DNA of 17,313 nucleotides, taken from positions 1 through 17,313 of the forward strand of contig JAEWJB010000183.1 of NCBI GenBank assembly GCA_023386795.1, written 5' to 3'. The notes beneath the pieces are model-generated. The model saw nothing but the letters and a program-made list of their open reading frames with translations, was not told the DNA's origin and made no database searches. Origin of the DNA: Pseudomonadota bacterium (GTDB lineage Bacteria; Pseudomonadota; Gammaproteobacteria; Xanthomonadales; Xanthomonadaceae). Position numbers and translations under genes: made by a program. The stretch's first letter is position 1; every line of letters starts with the position of its first letter. This document shows positions 14,308 to 17,313 of the stretch, in pieces.

Positions 14308-15710
14308 GCGGTGGCTTCCTCGATGGCGGCCAGCGTGGTTTCGGCCAGCAAGGCCAACTGCTCGTCGTCGATGCAGTACGGCGGCATCCAGTACAGGATG
14401 TCGCCGAGTGGGCGCAGCACCACGCCACGCGCCAGCGCGGCGCGGTAGGCACGCAGGCCGACGCGGGCTTCGGCGGGGAACGGGGCGCGGCGGTCGCCGT
14501 CGCGCGTGAGTTCGAATGCGACGACCATGCCGGCCTGGCGCAGGTCGGCCACATGGCGGTGTTCGCCGATGGGCAGCGAGAGTTCGCGCATGCGTTCGGC
14601 GGTGGCGTGGTTGCGGGCGACGACGTTGTCGCTGGCGAAGATGTCCAGGCACGCCAGCGCGGCGGCGCAGGCGATGGGGTTGCCGGTGTAGCTGTGCGAG
14701 TGCAGGAAGGCGCGTTCGCGCGAGTCGTCGAGGAACGCGTCGTAGAGATCCTGCGTGGCCAGCACCGCGGACAGCGGCAGGAAGCCGCCGGTCAGCCCCT
14801 TGGACAGGCACATCAGGTCGGGCATCACCCCGGCCTGCTCGCAGGCGAACAGGGTGCCGGTGCGGCCGAAGCCGGTGGCGATCTCGTCGGCGATCATGAA
14901 GGCGCCGTGCGCATCGCACAGCTCGCGCACGCGGCGGATATAGGCCGGATGGTGCATGCGCATGCCGCCGGCGCATTGCAGGCGCGGCTCCAGGATCACC
15001 GCGCAGACCTCGCCGGGATGCTGGTCGAACAGGTCGGCCAGCGCATCGGCGGCCTGCAGGGCACGGCTCTCGGCCGATTGGCCCGGTGCGGCGAGATAGG
15101 CATCAGGCGACGGCGCGAACAGTGCTTCGGCCAGCAACGGGGCGTACACACGCCGATACAGCGGGATGTCGCCCACCGAAAGCGCGCCGATGGTTTCGCC
15201 GTGGTAGCCGTTCTCCAGTGCCACGAAACGCGTGCGCTGCGGCTCGCCCCGGTTGCGGAAATAGTGGAACGCCATCTTCAGCGCGACTTCCACGCCGGCC
15301 GAGCCGTTGTCGGCATAGAACACCTTGGACAAGGGCGCGCGGCCGGCCTGTCGCGGGGCGATCTCCAGCAGGCGTTCGGCCAGGCGGATCGCCGGTTCGT
15401 GGCTGAAGCCGGCCAGCATCACCTGTTCGAGGGAGCCGGCCTGGGCGGCGATGGCCGCGCCGATGCGCGGCTCGGCATGGCCGAACAGGTTGGTCCACCA
15501 GCTGCTCACGGCATCGAGGTAGCGGCGTTCGTCGTGGCCCACCAGCCAGGCGCCTTCTCCGCGCGCGATGGGCACCAGCGGCAGGGTGTGCGGGTGTTCG
15601 CGCATCTGCGTGCACGGATGCCAGAGCACGGCGAGGTCGCGATCCCGCCAGGCATCGGCCCGGGCGGCGGGGTCTGCTAGCATTTCGGTGTGATGAATCT
15701 CTTTGCGCAT
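14298..15710 (-). CDS. bioA: Adenosylmethionine-8-amino-7-oxononanoate aminotransferase (BioA)
   Basis: This PLP-dependent class III aminotransferase converts 7-keto-8-aminopelargonate (KAPA) to 7,8-diaminopelargonate, with SAM as amino donor, in biotin synthesis. Family marks are LWHPCTQMREH at the N-terminus, AVSSWWTNLFGHAEPRI, FYADNGSAGVEVALKMAFHY, NGYHGETIGALSVGD, the PLP aspartate in DEIATGFGRTG, and the Schiff-base lysine K304 in LSKGLTGGFLPL. It is 470 residues, some 40 longer than the E. coli enzyme, partly through the stretch between the YHGET motif and the ILEPRLQCAGG motif. The start at 15710 is chosen for length; a second ATG at 15683 (M10) is also possible. A -10-like TAGAAT on the minus strand (15722-15717) lies so close to 15710 that it would favour a leaderless message or the inner start. 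No other bio genes are in the window. Confidence 0.93.
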   Translation of the reverse strand: MRKEIHHTEMLADPAARADAWRDRDLAVLWHPCTQMREHPHTLPLVPIARGEGAWLVGHDERRYLDAVSSWWTNLFGHAEPRIGAAIAAQAGSLEQVMLAGFSHEPAIRLAERLLEIAPRQAGRAPLSKVFYADNGSAGVEVALKMAFHYFRNRGEPQRTRFVALENGYHGETIGALSVGDIPLYRRVYAPLLAEALFAPSPDAYLAAPGQSAESRALQAADALADLFDQHPGEVCAVILEPRLQCAGGMRMHHPAYIRRVRELCDAHGAFMIADEIATGFGRTGTLFACEQAGVMPDLMCLSKGLTGGFLPLSAVLATQDLYDAFLDDSRERAFLHSHSYTGNPIACAAALACLDIFASDNVVARNHATAERMRELSLPIGEHRHVADLRQAGMVVAFELTRDGDRRAPFPAEARVGLRAYRAALARGVVLRPLGDILYWMPPYCIDDEQLALLAETTLAAIEEATACA

Positions 15711-15751
15711 ATGCCCATTCTATCGGCCCGCCGCGGCCCGGCGTTTTCCGC

Positions 15752-16291
15752 ATGAGCCGGACCCTGCCGGTGATCCACGAGATCCGCGAGCTGGGCGAGG
15801 GGCGCCAGCAGCTGGACCTGGAGTTCTCCAACGGAGAACGCCGCCTGTACCACCGGCTGCTCAGCGGCGGCCATGGCGCGGTGGTAGTGGTGCCCCTGCT
15901 CGACGACGACACCGTGCTGCTGGTCCGCGAGTACGCCGCCGGCGTGCACCGCTACGAGCTGGGCCTGGTGAAGGGCCGCATCGACGAGGGCGAGACCCCG
16001 CTGCAGGCCGCCGACCGCGAACTGAAGGAAGAAGCCGGCTACGGCGCGCGCCGCCTGGACGTGCTGCGTGCCATGACCCTGGCGCCGACCTACATGGCGC
16101 ACCAGTCCTGGCTGGTGGTGGCGCGCGACCTGTATCCCGAACGCCTGCCCGGTGACGAGCCGGAGGAACTGGAAGTGGTGCCCTGGAAGCTCGCCGAGTT
16201 GGACCAGCTCTTGCTGCGCGAAGACTTTTCCGAAGGCCGCTCGCTGGCGGCGCTGCTGATCGCCCGCCAGTGGCTGGCGGGCAAGCTGTGA
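15752..16291 (+). CDS. nudE: ADP-compound Nudix hydrolase NudE
   Basis: This Nudix hydrolase of 179 residues should split ADP-ribose, NADH, Ap3A and similar ADP compounds. The complete Nudix box runs G75 to Y97 (GRIDEGETPLQAADRELKEE then AGY), with metal-binding R89, E90, E93 and E94 in place. Upstream, LLVREYAAGVHRYELGLVKG and downstream APTYMAHQSWLVVARDLYPE match the NudE type rather than the ADP-ribose pyrophosphatase NudF. The gene is divergent from bioA with only 41 bp between starts, so promoters must sit in that gap or inside the neighbouring genes. The stop TGA overlaps the GTG start of cysQ (GTGA), indicating co-translation. Confidence 0.93.
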   Translation: MSRTLPVIHEIRELGEGRQQLDLEFSNGERRLYHRLLSGGHGAVVVVPLLDDDTVLLVREYAAGVHRYELGLVKGRIDEGETPLQAADRELKEEAGYGARRLDVLRAMTLAPTYMAHQSWLVVARDLYPERLPGDEPEELEVVPWKLAELDQLLLREDFSEGRSLAALLIARQWLAGKL

Positions 16292-17088
16292 GCGCGGCGC
16301 CCGACCACGCACTGGGCGAAGGCGTCATCGCCATCGCCCAGGCCGCCGGTGCGGCGATCATGAAGGTGTACGCCGAGGGCTTCTCGGTGCAGACCAAGGA
16401 CGATGCCAGCCCGCTGACCCAGGCGGACCTGGCGGCAAACCGCGTCATCGTCGAGGGCCTGGCGCGGCTGACGCCGGAGATTCCCGTCCTCTCGGAGGAA
16501 TCGGCGCAGGTGCCGTGGGACGTGCGCCGCCATTGGCAGCGCTATTGGCTGGTCGACCCGCTCGACGGCACCCGCGAGTTCATCAAGCGCAATGGCGAGT
16601 TCAGCGTCAACATCGCGCTGATTGACGAAGGCATCGCCGTCTTCGGCGTGATCCAGGCGCCGGCGGACGGCCGCGTGTGGCATGGCTGGCGGGACGACGC
16701 CGCGTATCGGCGCGAGGGCACCGGGCAGGCGCGCCTGCGGGTGCGCGCACCGGCCACCTCGCCGCTTCGCGTTGCCGCCAGCCGTTCGCACCGCGGCGAA
16801 CGCACCGACGCACTGTTGGCGCGGATGGGCGAAGTGGAAGTGATCGCACAGGGCTCGTCGCTGAAGTTCTGCCGCATTGCCGACGGCGCGCTGGATGTCT
16901 ATCCGCGCTTCGGCCCGACCTCCGAATGGGACACCGCCGCAGGCCAGTGCGTACTGGAGGCGGCGGGCGGGCAGGTGCTGGCCGCGCACAGCGGCCAGCC
17001 TTTCCGCTACAACCAGCGCGACACCCTGCTCAACGGCGATTTCATGGCACTCGGCGACCCCGCGCTGCCCTGGCGCAACTGGGTGTGA
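16288..17088 (+). CDS. cysQ: 3'(2'),5'-bisphosphate nucleotidase CysQ
   Basis: This inositol-monophosphatase-family enzyme hydrolyses 3'-phosphoadenosine-5'-phosphate (PAP), the by-product of sulfate assimilation, to AMP and phosphate. The protein is 266 residues from the GTG at 16288. Metal-binding motifs are all present: SEES (69-72), WLVDPLDGTREF with DPLDGT at 90-95, and WDTAAG at 214-219. The family segment GSSLKFCRIADGALDVYPR precedes the last motif. The GTG at 16288 overlaps the nudE stop as GTGA, giving MSAAPDHALGEGVIAIAQAA; an in-frame GTG at 16270 is possible but would lie within nudE. nudE and cysQ form a two-gene operon whose enzymes both clear nucleotide by-products. A hairpin follows the stop. 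Confidence 0.94.
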   Translation: MSAAPDHALGEGVIAIAQAAGAAIMKVYAEGFSVQTKDDASPLTQADLAANRVIVEGLARLTPEIPVLSEESAQVPWDVRRHWQRYWLVDPLDGTREFIKRNGEFSVNIALIDEGIAVFGVIQAPADGRVWHGWRDDAAYRREGTGQARLRVRAPATSPLRVAASRSHRGERTDALLARMGEVEVIAQGSSLKFCRIADGALDVYPRFGPTSEWDTAAGQCVLEAAGGQVLAAHSGQPFRYNQRDTLLNGDFMALGDPALPWRNWV

Positions 17089-17095
17089 GCACGAC

Positions 17096-17117
17096 GCGCG
17101 GGCCTTGCGGCCCGCGC
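17096..17117 (+). terminator. Hairpin downstream of cysQ
   Basis: GCGCGGGCC and GGCCCGCGC form a perfect 9-bp GC stem with a 4-base loop (TTGC), starting eight bases after the cysQ stop. No T-run follows (CGCAAACG), so it may act as an mRNA 3'-end stabiliser or a weak terminator rather than a classic intrinsic one. Confidence 0.45.
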
Positions 17118-17222
17118 CGCAAACGCGCCTTCGGCTTGGTCCGTCGTGTGATTCCAAGGCAAGCGTCCGTCGCCCGTCCGCCTTTGATCTTCGTTCCGCC
17201 CGCATCGAACGATCGGGCGGGT

Positions 17223-17313
17223 GGGGGCAGGCCCTTTCCGGGACCGTAGGCGACATGGATGTCGCCTACGAGCCTCCATGGATGGATTCACGGCGTGTCC
17301 CGGAAAGGGCCTG
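17223..17313. repeat. Nested inverted-repeat element, copy 2 (inverted, cut by window edge)
   Basis: This is the reverse complement of the element at 13239-13334, missing its last five bases because the window ends. It keeps the left 22-bp arm from 17223, the inner hairpin with CGTAGGCGACAT arms, and 17 of the 22 bases of the right arm. Only one base differs from copy 1 (T at 17279, facing G at 13278). Flanking similarity to copy 1 continues leftward to about 17183, outside the arms. Confidence 0.85.

Noticed and set aside
14308..14976. N-terminal extension of rsmE as a 467-residue protein
   Set aside because: The extra part is bioA read in another frame; the conserved RsmE N-terminus starts at 14307 and the length then matches the family.
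14553..15680. A 375-residue plus-strand frame opposite bioA
   Set aside because: Its composition is typical of an antisense shadow (His/Arg/Gly/Ala-rich) and bioA is unmistakable on the other strand.
16090..17256. A 388-residue minus-strand frame opposite nudE and cysQ
   Set aside because: cysQ and nudE carry complete catalytic motifs on the plus strand; this frame has none and runs into the repeat.

Overview
The window is a stretch of very GC-rich chromosome (roughly 70% by eye) from a gammaproteobacterium, most likely a member of the Xanthomonadaceae/Lysobacteraceae (Lysobacter, Luteimonas or a relative). The reasons are the gene order tonB-gshB-pilGHIJ-chpA, the protein types, and intergenic palindromes that begin with GTAG, like the REP sequences described in Stenotrophomonas and Pseudomonas. 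This is inference; no 16S rRNA or other marker is present.

Layout. Positions 1-1285 (minus strand) hold the start of a TonB-type energy transducer, cut by the window edge, and gshB (glutathione synthetase), joined by an ATGA overlap. Positions 1286-1574 are the divergent control region, with a recognisable sigma70-type promoter for the next operon. Positions 1575-13157 (plus strand) form one tightly packed operon for the Pil-Chp chemosensory system that controls type IV pili: pilG, pilH, pilI, pilJ, a 30-codon small ORF, chpA, a ChpB-like gene and chpC. Positions 13158-13572 are a repeat-rich gap between convergent genes. Positions 13573-15710 (minus strand) carry rsmE and bioA. Positions 15752-17088 (plus strand) carry nudE and cysQ. 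The right edge has a hairpin and then a second, inverted copy of a repeat also present at 13239-13334.

How the genes work together. PilJ is the membrane receptor, PilI and ChpC are CheW-type couplers, ChpA is the multidomain histidine kinase, and PilG and PilH are single-domain response regulators. In Pseudomonas aeruginosa the homologous genes set pilus extension and retraction, twitching and cAMP-dependent virulence. The adjacent tonB-like gene matches the position of P. aeruginosa tonB3, which is needed for twitching.

The most interesting point is that this version of the pathway seems to have lost methylation-based adaptation. The methyltransferase gene pilK, which in P. aeruginosa lies between pilJ and chpA, is absent and a 30-codon ORF sits there instead. 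The ChpB-like protein keeps a CheB-like fold but has lost all three catalytic-triad residues, and its receiver-like N-terminus has lost its phosphoacceptor Asp. The kinase has only two canonical HTLKG phosphotransfer motifs. The second theme is small palindromic repeats: a REP pair whose right member supplies the rsmE stop codon, and a nested inverted-repeat element present as two near-identical inverted copies flanking the rsmE-bioA-nudE-cysQ block.
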